Shown one piece after another: positions 18,537-27,862 of a stretch of 64,000 nucleotides of DNA (its first letter is position 1; the number at the start of each line of letters is the position of its first letter). The translations under genes and the position numbers were made by a program. A model generated the notes under the pieces. The model ran no database searches, was not told the DNA's origin, and saw only the letters and a list, made by a program, of their open reading frames with translations. Origin of the DNA: an uncultured Tateyamaria sp. (GTDB taxonomy: Bacteria; Pseudomonadota; Alphaproteobacteria; Rhodobacterales; Rhodobacteraceae); contig NZ_CANLVZ010000004.1 in NCBI RefSeq assembly GCF_947494755.1, positions 186,001-250,000 of the forward strand. The letters run 5' to 3'.

Positions 18537-20036
18537 ATGCAAGAACTCACCCATTACATCGGCGGCGCGCACGTCAAAGGCACATCAGGTCGGTTCGCGG
18601 ATGTGATGAACCCGGCCACAGGCGAGGTGCAGGCCAAGGTCCCGCTCGCGTCGGCTGACGAAGTGGCGCACGCGGTTGAGGTTGCGGCAAAGGCGCAGGT
18701 GGCGTGGGCTGCTGTCAATCCACAACGCCGAGCGCGGGTGATGATGAAATTTGTCGATCTGCTCAACCGCGACATGGACAAGCTGGCCGAGGCGCTTAGC
18801 CGCGAACATGGCAAGACGCTGCCGGATGCCGCCGGTGACGTGCAGCGCGGGCTTGAGGTTGTGGAGTACTGCATCGGCGCGCCCCACCTGCTGAAAGGCG
18901 AATATACCGACAGCGCGGGCCCCGGCATCGACATGTACTCCATGCGTCAGGCGCTTGGGGTGACGGCTGGCATCACACCCTTCAACTTCCCCGCCATGAT
19001 CCCGATGTGGATGTTTGCGCCCGCCATTGCGTGCGGCAACGCCTTTATCCTGAAACCCTCCGAACGTGACCCGTCCGTGCCTCTGATGCTGGCCGAGTTG
19101 ATGGAGGAAGCGGGACTGCCGCCCGGCATCCTGCAAGTCGTGAACGGCGACAAGGAAGCCGTGGATGCGATCCTGCATCACGATGTGATCCAATCGATCG
19201 GCTTTGTCGGATCGACCCCGATTGCGGAATACATCTATGCCACGGGCTGTGCGAACGGCAAACGCGTGCAGTGTTTCGGCGGGGCCAAGAACCACATGAT
19301 CATCATGCCTGATGCAGACATGGATCAGGCCGCCGACGCCCTTGTCGGCGCTGGATACGGTGCCGCAGGTGAGCGGTGCATGGCGATCTCGGTGGCCGTG
19401 CCCGTGGGGGATGAGACCGCCGACCGCCTGATCGAAAAGCTGGTGCCGCGCATCGAAAAGCTGAAAGTCGGCCCCTACACCTCGGGCAATGACGTGGATT
19501 ACGGGCCCGTTGTGACGGCTGCGGCCAAGGCCAATATCGAACGGCTTGTGCAATCGGGCGTCGATCAGGGGGCCAAGCTGGTTGTTGACGGGCGTGACTT
19601 CAAATTGCAGGGCTATGAGGACGGATATTTCGTTGGCCCGCACCTCTTCGATAACGTGACCAAGGACATGGACATCTACACCCAAGAGATCTTTGGCCCC
19701 GTCCTGTCGACCGTGCGCGCCCAAAGCTACGAAGAGGCGCTTGGCCTTGCGATGGACCACGAATATGGCAATGGCACCGCGATCTTTACCCGCGATGGGG
19801 ATGCGGCGCGGGACTTTGCAAACCGGATCAACATCGGCATGGTGGGGATCAACGTACCAATCCCGGTGCCGTTGGCCTATCACACCTTCGGGGGCTGGAA
19901 GAAATCGGTGTTTGGCGATCTGAACCAGCACGGGCCCGACGCCTTCAAGTTCTACACCCGCACCAAAACCGTCACCGCACGCTGGCCGTCCGGCATCAAA
20001 GAAGGCGGCGAATTTTCGATCCCTGTCATGGAGTAA
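18537..20036 (+). CDS. mmsA: CoA-acylating methylmalonate-semialdehyde dehydrogenase
   Basis: Converts methylmalonate semialdehyde, NAD and CoA to propionyl-CoA and CO2, the last step of distal valine (and thymine/inositol) breakdown. 499 aa, normal for MmsA. Motifs: GITPFNFPAMIPMWM near 145-160, GFVGSTPIAEYI, and catalytic Cys in GAAGERCMAISV. The glutamate base of ordinary aldehyde dehydrogenases is replaced in the FGGAKNHMI motif, as expected for CoA-acylating members. AGGAG lies five bases before ATG at 18537. First gene of a four-gene operon. Confidence 0.96.
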   Translation: MQELTHYIGGAHVKGTSGRFADVMNPATGEVQAKVPLASADEVAHAVEVAAKAQVAWAAVNPQRRARVMMKFVDLLNRDMDKLAEALSREHGKTLPDAAGDVQRGLEVVEYCIGAPHLLKGEYTDSAGPGIDMYSMRQALGVTAGITPFNFPAMIPMWMFAPAIACGNAFILKPSERDPSVPLMLAELMEEAGLPPGILQVVNGDKEAVDAILHHDVIQSIGFVGSTPIAEYIYATGCANGKRVQCFGGAKNHMIIMPDADMDQAADALVGAGYGAAGERCMAISVAVPVGDETADRLIEKLVPRIEKLKVGPYTSGNDVDYGPVVTAAAKANIERLVQSGVDQGAKLVVDGRDFKLQGYEDGYFVGPHLFDNVTKDMDIYTQEIFGPVLSTVRAQSYEEALGLAMDHEYGNGTAIFTRDGDAARDFANRINIGMVGINVPIPVPLAYHTFGGWKKSVFGDLNQHGPDAFKFYTRTKTVTARWPSGIKEGGEFSIPVME

Positions 20037-20037
20037 T

Positions 20038-20472
20038 ATGCCCGTTTCCTTCCGCATTTTCCCGAGACGCGGCCTTGTCGTGGTCCGGTATGCCGGCTTT
20101 GCCACCATCGATGAAACGGTGGCGGCGTCGCGCGCCTATGTGGGGGATCGCCATTATGCGGCGGGGCAAAAGCAACTTGTCGACATGACCGACATCACCG
20201 GCTTTGAAAAGGACTATGTGCGGTTCATGGAGTTGCAGGCGACCAAGGCCGAACGGCTGGCCGGGGCGGGTGTGCAATCGCTCGTCGTCTATATTGCCCC
20301 CACCCCGATCAGCAAAGAGGTCAGCGCGATGTTCATGCGATCCTGGGCGGATGTGGACGCGGTTGTGCCGCTTGTGCAGGACAGTGAGGCCAACGCGCTT
20401 GCCTTGCTCGGCCAGTCCGAAACCAGCATCGCCTCGCTCCTGCCCTGCGTCGATGGTCCGGCCTTGCAATAG
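20038..20472 (+). CDS. Small STAS/SEC14-like (SpoIIAA-like) protein
   Basis: 144-residue soluble protein starting one base after the mmsA stop, so translationally coupled. The pattern of MPVSFRIFPRRGLVVVRYAGF, a central VDMTDITGFEKDY and a helical C terminus resembles SpoIIAA/STAS-like proteins found widely in alphaproteobacteria. No enzyme motif. Its place between mmsA and the acyl-CoA dehydrogenase gene suggests a link to valine breakdown or simple hitch-hiking. Confidence 0.7.
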   Translation: MPVSFRIFPRRGLVVVRYAGFATIDETVAASRAYVGDRHYAAGQKQLVDMTDITGFEKDYVRFMELQATKAERLAGAGVQSLVVYIAPTPISKEVSAMFMRSWADVDAVVPLVQDSEANALALLGQSETSIASLLPCVDGPALQ

Positions 20473-20533
20473 TCTGGCAAGGATCGAAACTTAACGTGCG
20501 TTCAATTGGAAAAGTTACCAAACCGGAGGCGTC

Positions 20534-21676
20534 ATGGACTTTGCCCTGACAGAGGAACAGATCGCGATTTTCGACATGGCATATGCCTTCGGGCAAGAGC
20601 AGATCGCGCCCTTCGCCCGCGAATGGGAAGCGGCGGGCACCATCCCCAAGACGCTCTGGCCCGAGGTTGGCGCGTTGGGCTTTGCGGGGCTGTATGTGCC
20701 CGAGACATCGGGTGGCGCGGGTCTGGGTCGTCTGGATGCAACACTGGTCTTCGAAGCGCTCAGCATGGCTTGCCCGTCGGTCGCCGCCTTTCTGTCGATC
20801 CACAACATGTGTGCCAAGATGATCGACAGTTTCGGCAGCGACGAAATGAAGGCGCGGGTGATGCCGGATGTGCTGACCATGCAAACCGTGCTCAGCTATT
20901 GCCTGACCGAACCCGGCAGCGGGTCCGACGCGGCCGCCCTGCGCACAAAGGCCGAGCGCACGAACGAGGGTTATATCCTCAACGGGACCAAGGCGTTCAT
21001 CTCGGGCGGGGGCTATTCCGACGCTTATGTCTGCATGGTTCGCACTGGCGAGGATGGTCCCAAGGGTGTGTCCACCGTGCTGGTCGAGGACGGCACAGAC
21101 GGCCTGAGTTTCGGCGCGCTTGAGGACAAGATGGGCTGGCGCAGCCAACCGACCGCTCAAGTCCAGTTTGACAATTGCAACATTTCCAGCGCCAATCTGG
21201 TAGGTGAAGAGGGTCAAGGTTTCAAATATGCGATGATGGGCCTGGATGGGGGCCGTCTGAACATTGCGGCCTGTTCGCTTGGGGCGGCGCAGACGGCCCT
21301 GAACAGCACATTGCTGTATATGGGCGAACGCAAGGCCTTTGGTCAGCCCATCGACCAGTTCCAGGGGTTGCAATTTCGCCTTGCCGATATGGAGATAGAG
21401 TTGCAGGCCGCGCGCACTTTTTTGCGTCAGGCGGCGTGGAAGCTGGATCAGGGGGCACCGGACGCCACCAAATTCTGCGCGATGGCCAAGAAGTTCGTGA
21501 CCGAGGCGGGATCGAAAGTCGTCGATCAATGCCTGCAACTCCATGGCGGCTACGGCTATCTCGCCGATTACGGGATCGAAAAACTCGTGCGCGATCTGCG
21601 CGTCCACCAGATCCTCGAAGGCACAAACGAGATCATGCGCGTCATCGTCGCCCGCGACATGCTGAAAAACCGATGA
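20534..21676 (+). CDS. Acyl-CoA dehydrogenase, probably isobutyryl-CoA dehydrogenase
   Basis: FAD enzyme of 380 aa that would oxidise isobutyryl-CoA to methacrylyl-CoA. Family motifs: YCLTEPGSGSDAA, FISGGGYSDAYVCMVRTG, and the C-terminal QLHGGYGYLADYGIEKLVRD followed by EGTNEIMRVI. The catalytic glutamate of the family is expected at EGTNE. Substrate is inferred from operon context with mmsA and the hydrolase/dehydrogenase fusion. GGAGG lies shortly before ATG; its stop overlaps the next start (ATGA). Confidence 0.9.
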   Translation: MDFALTEEQIAIFDMAYAFGQEQIAPFAREWEAAGTIPKTLWPEVGALGFAGLYVPETSGGAGLGRLDATLVFEALSMACPSVAAFLSIHNMCAKMIDSFGSDEMKARVMPDVLTMQTVLSYCLTEPGSGSDAAALRTKAERTNEGYILNGTKAFISGGGYSDAYVCMVRTGEDGPKGVSTVLVEDGTDGLSFGALEDKMGWRSQPTAQVQFDNCNISSANLVGEEGQGFKYAMMGLDGGRLNIAACSLGAAQTALNSTLLYMGERKAFGQPIDQFQGLQFRLADMEIELQAARTFLRQAAWKLDQGAPDATKFCAMAKKFVTEAGSKVVDQCLQLHGGYGYLADYGIEKLVRDLRVHQILEGTNEIMRVIVARDMLKNR

Positions 21677-23586
21677 GCGATATTTCGATCCGCATCACAG
21701 GCCGCGCGGGCCGCATCACCCTGCAACGCCCGCAGGCGCTGAACGCGATGACCTACGAGATGTGTCTGGCCATCGAAGCCGCACTGGATACATGGCGGAC
21801 GAACCCGGCCGTGGACCTCATCGTGTTCGACGCCGAAGGCGAGCGTGCGTTCTGCTCGGGCGGCGACATTGCCGAACTCTATGCCACGGGCACCCAAGGC
21901 GATTACGCCTATGGCCAGAAGTTCTGGGCCGATGAATACCGGCTGAACCACAAGATTTTTCAGTACCCCAAACCCGTCGTGAGCTTCCTGCAAGGCTTTA
22001 CCATGGGTGGCGGTGTCGGCATCGGCTGTCACGGATCACACCGGGTCGTGGGCGAAAGCAGCCAGATCGCGATGCCCGAATGCGGCATCGGTCTGGTGCC
22101 CGATGTGGGTGGCAGCCTAATGCTGGCCCTCGCGCCGGACCGGCTTGGTGAATATCTCGGCACGACGGGCGCGCGGATGAACGGGTCGGACGCGATATTT
22201 GCAGGATTCGCAGACGTTTACGTGCCCGAAGCTGGCTGGCCGGACCTCATCGCAGGGCTTGAGACAACCGGGGACGTCTCCGCCCTCGACGCAGCGGCGA
22301 TCACCCCTGCCCCCGGCCCCATCCAGAACCGCATGGGCGACATCGACCGCCACTTTCACGGGCGCACCCTGGGCGATGTGCTGACGACCCTGCGGCAGGA
22401 CGACAGCGATTTCGCGCGCGACACCCTGAAGGCGATGGGGCGCAACAGCCCGCTGTCGATGGCCTGCGCGATCGAGATCCTGCACCGGCTGCGCGGCCCG
22501 TCGCTCAGCATGGAGAAGGCGCTGGATCTGGAATACCGCTTTACCGCGCGCGCGATGGAACATGGCGACTTCCTCGAAGGGATCAGGGCCGCGATCATCG
22601 ACAAGGACCGCAGCCCGAAATGGCAGTTCGCAGACATGCTCGTACCCACCAGCGCGGTCAGCAAGATGTTGATGCCGCTCAAGGAAATGGCCCTGAAACT
22701 CGGAGGAACGGGAATGAAGATCGGCTTTATTGGACTGGGCAATATGGGCGCGCCGATGGCCGCCAACCTCGCCGCCGCCGGGCATAGCGTGACCGGCTTC
22801 GACGTGGCGGGCACCACCGCGAAAGGCGTGGCCCAGGCCCCCGATGCAGAGGCGGCTGCGCGGGACATGGATGTGGTAATTACCATGCTGCCCAATGGCA
22901 CCATCCTGCGCGATGTGACGGCCACGATCATCCCGGCCATGCGTTCAGGTGCGACATTGATCGACTGTTCGACCGTGGATGTGGAAAGCGCGCGGGCCGT
23001 GGCCGAGCAAGCCTACGCCGCGGGGCTGTTGGCCGTTGATGCGCCGGTGTCGGGCGGGATCGGCGGGGCGGCGGGCGGCACACTGACCTTCATGGCCGGG
23101 GGCAGCGCGGACGCCTTTGCCACCGCAGAACCCCTGTTCGACATCATGGGCCAGAAGGCCGTGCATTGCGGCGATGCGGGTGCGGGGCAAGCGGCGAAGA
23201 TCTGCAACAACATGATCCTCGGGGCCACCATGATCGCCACCTGCGAAGCCTTTGCTTTGGCCGACAAATTGGGGCTGGATCGGCAAAAGATGTTCGATGT
23301 GGCCAGCACATCCTCGGGCAATAGCTGGTCGATGAACGCCTATTGTCCGGCCCCCGGTGTGGGCCCGCAAAGCCCGGCGGACAATGACTATCAACCCGGT
23401 TTTGCGGCTGAATTGATGCTCAAAGACCTCGGCCTAAGCCAGCAGGCCGCCGAGGCGGTCGATGCGGACACACCCATGGGCGCACGCGCGCTCGAACTTT
23501 ACCGTGCCTTCGTCGAGGACGAAGACGGGCGGGGGCGCGATTTCAGCGCAATGCTGCCCCGGTTCGAGCGGCGCGGACGGGGCTGA
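21673..23586 (+). CDS. 3-hydroxyisobutyryl-CoA hydrolase fused in frame to 3-hydroxyisobutyrate dehydrogenase
   Basis: One 637-codon frame covers two valine-pathway enzymes. Residues 1-347 are a crotonase-fold hydrolase with FCSGGDIAELY and MPECGIGLVPDVGGS, as in HIBCH. Residues 348-637 are MmsB-like: Rossmann motif GFIGLGNMGAPMAANL, substrate motif DAPVSGGIGGAAGGT and catalytic Lys in GAGQAAKICNNMI. No stop separates them; the join reads LKLGGTGMKIG. An internal GGAGG sits seven bases before the ATG at 22714, so free dehydrogenase may also be made from the same mRNA. In other bacteria these are usually separate genes, so a stop codon seems to have been lost. The enoyl-CoA hydratase step is not in this operon. 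Confidence 0.9.
   Translation: MSDISIRITGRAGRITLQRPQALNAMTYEMCLAIEAALDTWRTNPAVDLIVFDAEGERAFCSGGDIAELYATGTQGDYAYGQKFWADEYRLNHKIFQYPKPVVSFLQGFTMGGGVGIGCHGSHRVVGESSQIAMPECGIGLVPDVGGSLMLALAPDRLGEYLGTTGARMNGSDAIFAGFADVYVPEAGWPDLIAGLETTGDVSALDAAAITPAPGPIQNRMGDIDRHFHGRTLGDVLTTLRQDDSDFARDTLKAMGRNSPLSMACAIEILHRLRGPSLSMEKALDLEYRFTARAMEHGDFLEGIRAAIIDKDRSPKWQFADMLVPTSAVSKMLMPLKEMALKLGGTGMKIGFIGLGNMGAPMAANLAAAGHSVTGFDVAGTTAKGVAQAPDAEAAARDMDVVITMLPNGTILRDVTATIIPAMRSGATLIDCSTVDVESARAVAEQAYAAGLLAVDAPVSGGIGGAAGGTLTFMAGGSADAFATAEPLFDIMGQKAVHCGDAGAGQAAKICNNMILGATMIATCEAFALADKLGLDRQKMFDVASTSSGNSWSMNAYCPAPGVGPQSPADNDYQPGFAAELMLKDLGLSQQAAEAVDADTPMGARALELYRAFVEDEDGRGRDFSAMLPRFERRGRG
22714..23586 (+). CDS. mmsB: 3-hydroxyisobutyrate dehydrogenase, possible internal translation product
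   Basis: The C-terminal part of the fusion frame can also be translated alone from ATG at 22714, preceded by GGAGG at seven bases. It would give a normal-length 290-residue NAD-dependent 3-hydroxyisobutyrate dehydrogenase that makes methylmalonate semialdehyde for MmsA. Whether the cell makes the fusion, the short form or both is not visible from sequence. Confidence 0.6.
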   Translation: MKIGFIGLGNMGAPMAANLAAAGHSVTGFDVAGTTAKGVAQAPDAEAAARDMDVVITMLPNGTILRDVTATIIPAMRSGATLIDCSTVDVESARAVAEQAYAAGLLAVDAPVSGGIGGAAGGTLTFMAGGSADAFATAEPLFDIMGQKAVHCGDAGAGQAAKICNNMILGATMIATCEAFALADKLGLDRQKMFDVASTSSGNSWSMNAYCPAPGVGPQSPADNDYQPGFAAELMLKDLGLSQQAAEAVDADTPMGARALELYRAFVEDEDGRGRDFSAMLPRFERRGRG

Positions 23587-23591
23587 CGCCC

Positions 23592-26477
23592 CTACTCTGC
23601 CGCGACCTTCTTGGGCTTGGGGGCCAGCATCGGCTTGAGGTAGTGACCGGTGTGGCTTTCGGCGACCTCGGCGACCGCTTCGGGCGTACCAGTCGCGACA
23701 ACCTTACCACCCCCATCGCCTCCTTCGGGGCCGATATCGATGATCCAATCGGCGGTTTTCACCACGTCCAGATTGTGTTCGATCACGATCACCGAATTGC
23801 CCTGATCGACCAATTCATGCAGCACTTCCAATAGCTTGCGTACATCTTCGAAGTGGAGGCCCGTCGTAGGCTCGTCCAGAATATAAAGCGTGCGACCCGT
23901 CGAGCGTTTGGACAGTTCCTTGGACAATTTGACCCGCTGCGCCTCGCCCCCCGACAGGGTCGTGGCCTGCTGGCCGACCTTGATGTACCCTAGTCCAACC
24001 CGCATCAGCGCATCCATCTTTTCGCGGATCGACGGCACAGCGGCAAAGAAGGTCTGCGCATCCTCCACCGTCATGTCGAGCACGTCGGCAATGGACTTGC
24101 CCTTGAACTTGATCTCGAGCGTTTCGCGGTTGTAGCGCGCGCCCTTGCAGGTCTCGCATTCCACATAGACATCCGGCAGGAAGTGCATCTCGATCTTGAT
24201 GACACCGTCGCCCTGACAGGCCTCGCAGCGCCCGCCCTTGACGTTGAACGAAAAACGCCCAGGCTTGTAGCCACGCGCCTTGGACTCGGGCAGGCCGGAA
24301 AACCAGTCGCGAATGGGGGTAAAGGCACCGGTATAGGTCGCCGGGTTCGAGCGCGGCGTGCGCCCGATGGGCCGTTGGTCGATGTCTATGACCTTGTCGA
24401 GATGTTCGAGCCCCTTGATCGTCTCGCAAGGCGCGGGCGTCTGGCGCGCCCCGTTCAGGCGCATCGAGGCGGTCTTGAACAGCGTCTCGATGGTGAGCGT
24501 GGATTTGCCCCCGCCCGACACCCCGGTCACGCAGACGAACTTGCCAAGCGGGAAGTCGACCGTCACGTTTTGGAGGTTGTTGCCGGTCGCCTTGACCACC
24601 TTCAGTGTCTTCTTCTTGCCCTTGCGCCGGGTCGTCGGCACTGCAATCTCGCGCACGCCCGTCAGGTATTGGCCAGTGATTGAGTCTGCGTGGGCCGCGA
24701 TCGCGTCGGGCGTGCCGTGTGCCACCACCTGCCCGCCATGCACCCCTGCGCCGGGGCCAATGTCAAAGACATAGTCCGCCTCGCGGATCGCTTCCTCGTC
24801 ATGTTCGACCACGATCACGGTGTTGCCTTGATCGCGCAGGTTCTTGAGTGTGCCAAGAAGCCGGTCATTGTCGCGTTGGTGCAGGCCGATGGATGGTTCA
24901 TCAAGGACGTAGAGAACCCCGGTCAGCCCCGACCCGATTTGGCTGGCCAGACGAATACGCTGGCTCTCGCCACCACTTAAAGTACCACTTGAACGTGAGA
25001 GCGTAAGATACTCCAAACCCACGTTATTCAGGAATCCAAGACGCTCACGAATTTCCTTCAGGATCGCCCGCGCGATCTCGTTTTTCTGCTGTGTCAGGTG
25101 TTCGGGCACCGTATTGCACCATTCAAACGCCTCACGGATCGACATTTCGACCACCTGGCCCGCGTGCAGCAATTCATCCGGCTTGTCTGATGGGCCAATT
25201 TTCACGGCCAGGGCCTCGGGACGAAGCCGATAGCCCTCGCAGACGCCGCACGGGCGGTTGTTTTGGTAACGCTCGAACTCTTCGCGGATCCAGTTGCTGT
25301 CCGTCTCGCGGTAGCGGCGCTCCATGTTGGGAATGACGCCTTCGAACACGCGCGTGACCTGATAGACGCGCCCGCCCTCGTCATAGCGGAACGGCAATTC
25401 CTCGTCGCCCGAGCCGTATAGAAACACCTGTTTCACATGCGCGGGCAGGTCTTTCCACTTGGTCTGGGCGTCAAATTCATAATGTTTTGCAATGGCTTCG
25501 ATGGTTTGCAGGAAATAAGGCGATTTGCCCTTGCGCCACGGGGCCAGCGCGCCGTCATAGACCTTGAGGTTCTGATCGGGCACCACAAGCCGTTCGTCAA
25601 AGAATAACTCGTGCCCCAGACCGTCACAGGCCGGGCAAGCCCCGAAGGGCGCGTTGAAGGAAAACAGGCGCGGTTCGATCTCTGGGATGGTGAAGCCGCT
25701 AACAGGGCAGGCAAATTTCTCAGAAAACGTCATGCGTTCCGGCTCGCCCTCGGTCGGGGCGGTTTCGAGGATCGCGATGCCGTCCGCCAAATCGAGCGCG
25801 GTGCGCAAGCTGTCGGCAAGCCGCGTTTCCAACCCCTCGCGGATCACGATCCGATCTACCACAACGTCGATATCATGGCGGAATTTCTTGTCGAGCGTGG
25901 GCGGCTCGTCCAACTCGTAGAACTGCCCGTCGACCTTGACCCGCTGGAACCCCTGCTTGCGCAACTCGATGAATTCCTTGCGGTATTCGCCCTTGCGGTC
26001 GCGGATTATGGGGGCCAGCAGATAGCCGCGCGTACCCTCCTCCAGCGCCATGATCCGGTCCACCATATCCTGCACCTGTTGCGCCTCGATGGGCTTGCCG
26101 GTTTCAGGCGAATAGGGCGTACCGACGCGCGCGAACAGCAGGCGCATGTAGTCATAAATCTCGGTCACGGTGCCGACGGTCGAACGGGGGTTTTTCGACG
26201 TCGTCTTTTGTTCGATGGAAATGGCGGGCGACAGGCCCGTGATGTGATCCACATCCGGTTTCTGCATCATGTCAAGGAACTGACGCGCATAGGCCGACAG
26301 CGATTCCACATAGCGGCGCTGCCCCTCGGCATAGATCGTATCAAAGGCGAGGCTGGATTTGCCCGACCCCGAAAGCCCGGTGATTACAACCAGTTGGTCG
26401 CGCGGAATGTCCACGTCGATGGATTTGAGGTTGTGCTCGCGCGCGCCGCGCACCTCGATATTCTTTTGCTCGGCCAT
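23592..26477 (-). CDS. uvrA: Excinuclease ABC subunit A
   Basis: DNA-damage recognition ATPase of nucleotide excision repair, 961 aa. Two ABC modules are visible: Walker [15 protein letters not shown] near the N terminus and [14 protein letters not shown] in the second half, with signatures [12 protein letters not shown] and [15 protein letters not shown]. The second zinc finger is intact ([11 protein letters not shown] and [10 protein letters not shown]). The first is degenerate: FACPVSG has one Cys where CxxC is usual, with CPACDG remaining. A LexA box lies 67 bp upstream. Convergent with the valine operon, with 5 bp between stops. Confidence 0.98.
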   Translation of the reverse strand: MAEQKNIEVRGAREHNLKSIDVDIPRDQLVVITGLSGSGKSSLAFDTIYAEGQRRYVESLSAYARQFLDMMQKPDVDHITGLSPAISIEQKTTSKNPRSTVGTVTEIYDYMRLLFARVGTPYSPETGKPIEAQQVQDMVDRIMALEEGTRGYLLAPIIRDRKGEYRKEFIELRKQGFQRVKVDGQFYELDEPPTLDKKFRHDIDVVVDRIVIREGLETRLADSLRTALDLADGIAILETAPTEGEPERMTFSEKFACPVSGFTIPEIEPRLFSFNAPFGACPACDGLGHELFFDERLVVPDQNLKVYDGALAPWRKGKSPYFLQTIEAIAKHYEFDAQTKWKDLPAHVKQVFLYGSGDEELPFRYDEGGRVYQVTRVFEGVIPNMERRYRETDSNWIREEFERYQNNRPCGVCEGYRLRPEALAVKIGPSDKPDELLHAGQVVEMSIREAFEWCNTVPEHLTQQKNEIARAILKEIRERLGFLNNVGLEYLTLSRSSGTLSGGESQRIRLASQIGSGLTGVLYVLDEPSIGLHQRDNDRLLGTLKNLRDQGNTVIVVEHDEEAIREADYVFDIGPGAGVHGGQVVAHGTPDAIAAHADSITGQYLTGVREIAVPTTRRKGKKKTLKVVKATGNNLQNVTVDFPLGKFVCVTGVSGGGKSTLTIETLFKTASMRLNGARQTPAPCETIKGLEHLDKVIDIDQRPIGRTPRSNPATYTGAFTPIRDWFSGLPESKARGYKPGRFSFNVKGGRCEACQGDGVIKIEMHFLPDVYVECETCKGARYNRETLEIKFKGKSIADVLDMTVEDAQTFFAAVPSIREKMDALMRVGLGYIKVGQQATTLSGGEAQRVKLSKELSKRSTGRTLYILDEPTTGLHFEDVRKLLEVLHELVDQGNSVIVIEHNLDVVKTADWIIDIGPEGGDGGGKVVATGTPEAVAEVAESHTGHYLKPMLAPKPKKVAAE

Positions 26478-26543
26478 GTCAGCCCCCCGGAATTAACCTG
26501 TCATACATAGTCCCACAGGACGCGCCCGCCAACGGAAAAACGA

Positions 26544-26558
26544 GAACAAGATGTGAAC
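26544..26558. promoter_or_regulatory. LexA (SOS) box of uvrA
   Basis: GAACAAGATGTGAAC fits the alphaproteobacterial LexA consensus GAAC-N7-GAAC (GTTC-N7-GTTC on the uvrA strand) exactly. It is 67 bp upstream of the uvrA ATG and 23 bp beyond the end of the MFS gene, so uvrA should have its own SOS-inducible promoter. Confidence 0.85.
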
Positions 26559-26581
26559 ATGCGTTCTGTTGCCACAAACTG

Positions 26582-27736
26582 TCAGCGCATCCGCCGCCGT
26601 GCCATCCATGCGTGCACAGTCAAGCCACCGCCAAGCACCGCAATGCAGGTCCAGATTAACCCCGGAAACCCTGCGACCCCCAACACAACCAGCAAGACAG
26701 GTGTGCCAAGCGTGTTGCCCAGATTGCCCGTCTGCGCAAGCGCGCCGTAGGCTTGGGATTGGTGCGCTGCACTCTCGTTCAGCTGCGGGACAGCGGCGAA
26801 ACTGGCCCCCTGCACCAGCCCCAATGCGCCCGCCAAGGCGAGGCAGGCCGCAGGCAGCCCCGGCGCGATCCAGAGCCACAACAGCGACGCGATACAGAGC
26901 GCAAAACCGATCTGCACCAAGGCCACCGCGCTGATCACCCGCAGCGCCAGCACCCCAAGCGTCATCGACACCGCAATCGACATCAGCGGCATCGCCCCCA
27001 TCACCCAAGCCCGCCATTCGGGCGCGATGTAGGGCGGCAGGACCGTCAAAATGGCCAGAAAGCAGAACGTGTAGAACAGCCACCCTGCCCCCGGTGCCGC
27101 GATGCGCGGGGACCGATAGATGGTGAGGTGGTCTTGGATGATCCCACTGAGGGACAGCGCGCCTTCGGGTGGCACCTCGATTGGCCTCAGGATCAGCGCC
27201 AGCAGCACGGCAAACCCGGCCATCCAGAGCGCATGGGCCAGAAACAGCGCCTCGATCCCGTGGGCATCGGCCAAGGGCAGCCCAAAGGCGACCAGCAGGG
27301 TGAAGGCGACCCCGAAGAATGTGCTCCAGAGCGTCAGGGTCAGGCCGCGATCCTTGGGGGCGCTGAGTTGCGCGATCAACGTGGGTGCGGCGACGACGAT
27401 GGCCAGATGCGACATGCCTTCGATCACGCGGCTGGCCAGCATCCATGGCAGGCCGGGCAAGGTCGCCTGAAACACCGACACGGCCGCCCCGACCCACAGC
27501 GCCCACAACATCGCGCGGCGATAGCGGATGCGCGCCACGGCCAGCCCCGCAACAACCCCAAGCAGGATGCCCACAAAGCCAACCAGCGAGACGATAAAGC
27601 CCAGGGCCGCGCCAGCGTCCGGATAGGCCGCGCCGAGCCGGTCAAAGATCACGCTGATCTTGGCATATTGGCCTGCCGCACCCAGACCAGCGCCCCAAAG
27701 GGCGAGGACAAGGGGAAAGGAGGTGCGCACGGTCAT
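26582..27736 (-). CDS. MFS transporter (12-TM, YbfB/NarK-like fold)
   Basis: 384-residue integral membrane protein with about 12 hydrophobic helices. The conserved loop after helix 2 reads AGLAVARIRYRRAM. Small for the superfamily, with no periplasmic insert. Substrate unknown. CAGGGGG lies directly before the ATG. It is upstream of uvrA on the same strand but uvrA has its own SOS site. Confidence 0.85.
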   Translation of the reverse strand: MTVRTSFPLVLALWGAGLGAAGQYAKISVIFDRLGAAYPDAGAALGFIVSLVGFVGILLGVVAGLAVARIRYRRAMLWALWVGAAVSVFQATLPGLPWMLASRVIEGMSHLAIVVAAPTLIAQLSAPKDRGLTLTLWSTFFGVAFTLLVAFGLPLADAHGIEALFLAHALWMAGFAVLLALILRPIEVPPEGALSLSGIIQDHLTIYRSPRIAAPGAGWLFYTFCFLAILTVLPPYIAPEWRAWVMGAMPLMSIAVSMTLGVLALRVISAVALVQIGFALCIASLLWLWIAPGLPAACLALAGALGLVQGASFAAVPQLNESAAHQSQAYGALAQTGNLGNTLGTPVLLVVLGVAGFPGLIWTCIAVLGGGLTVHAWMARRRMR

Positions 27737-27862
27737 CCCCCTGCGCTATCCCCGAACGGGGCGCGCCGCAACCCGCCCGCGTAATTGCCTTATTGCCGTC
27801 GATCTGAGGTCACAAAGCCCCGCCATACGTGCCCCAGCCACCACGTGTGAAAGGCATGGGCC

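Noticed and set aside
18585-20108. 507-residue minus-strand frame opposite mmsA
   Set aside because: Antisense shadow; mmsA on the other strand has full conserved motifs and a good ribosome-binding site.
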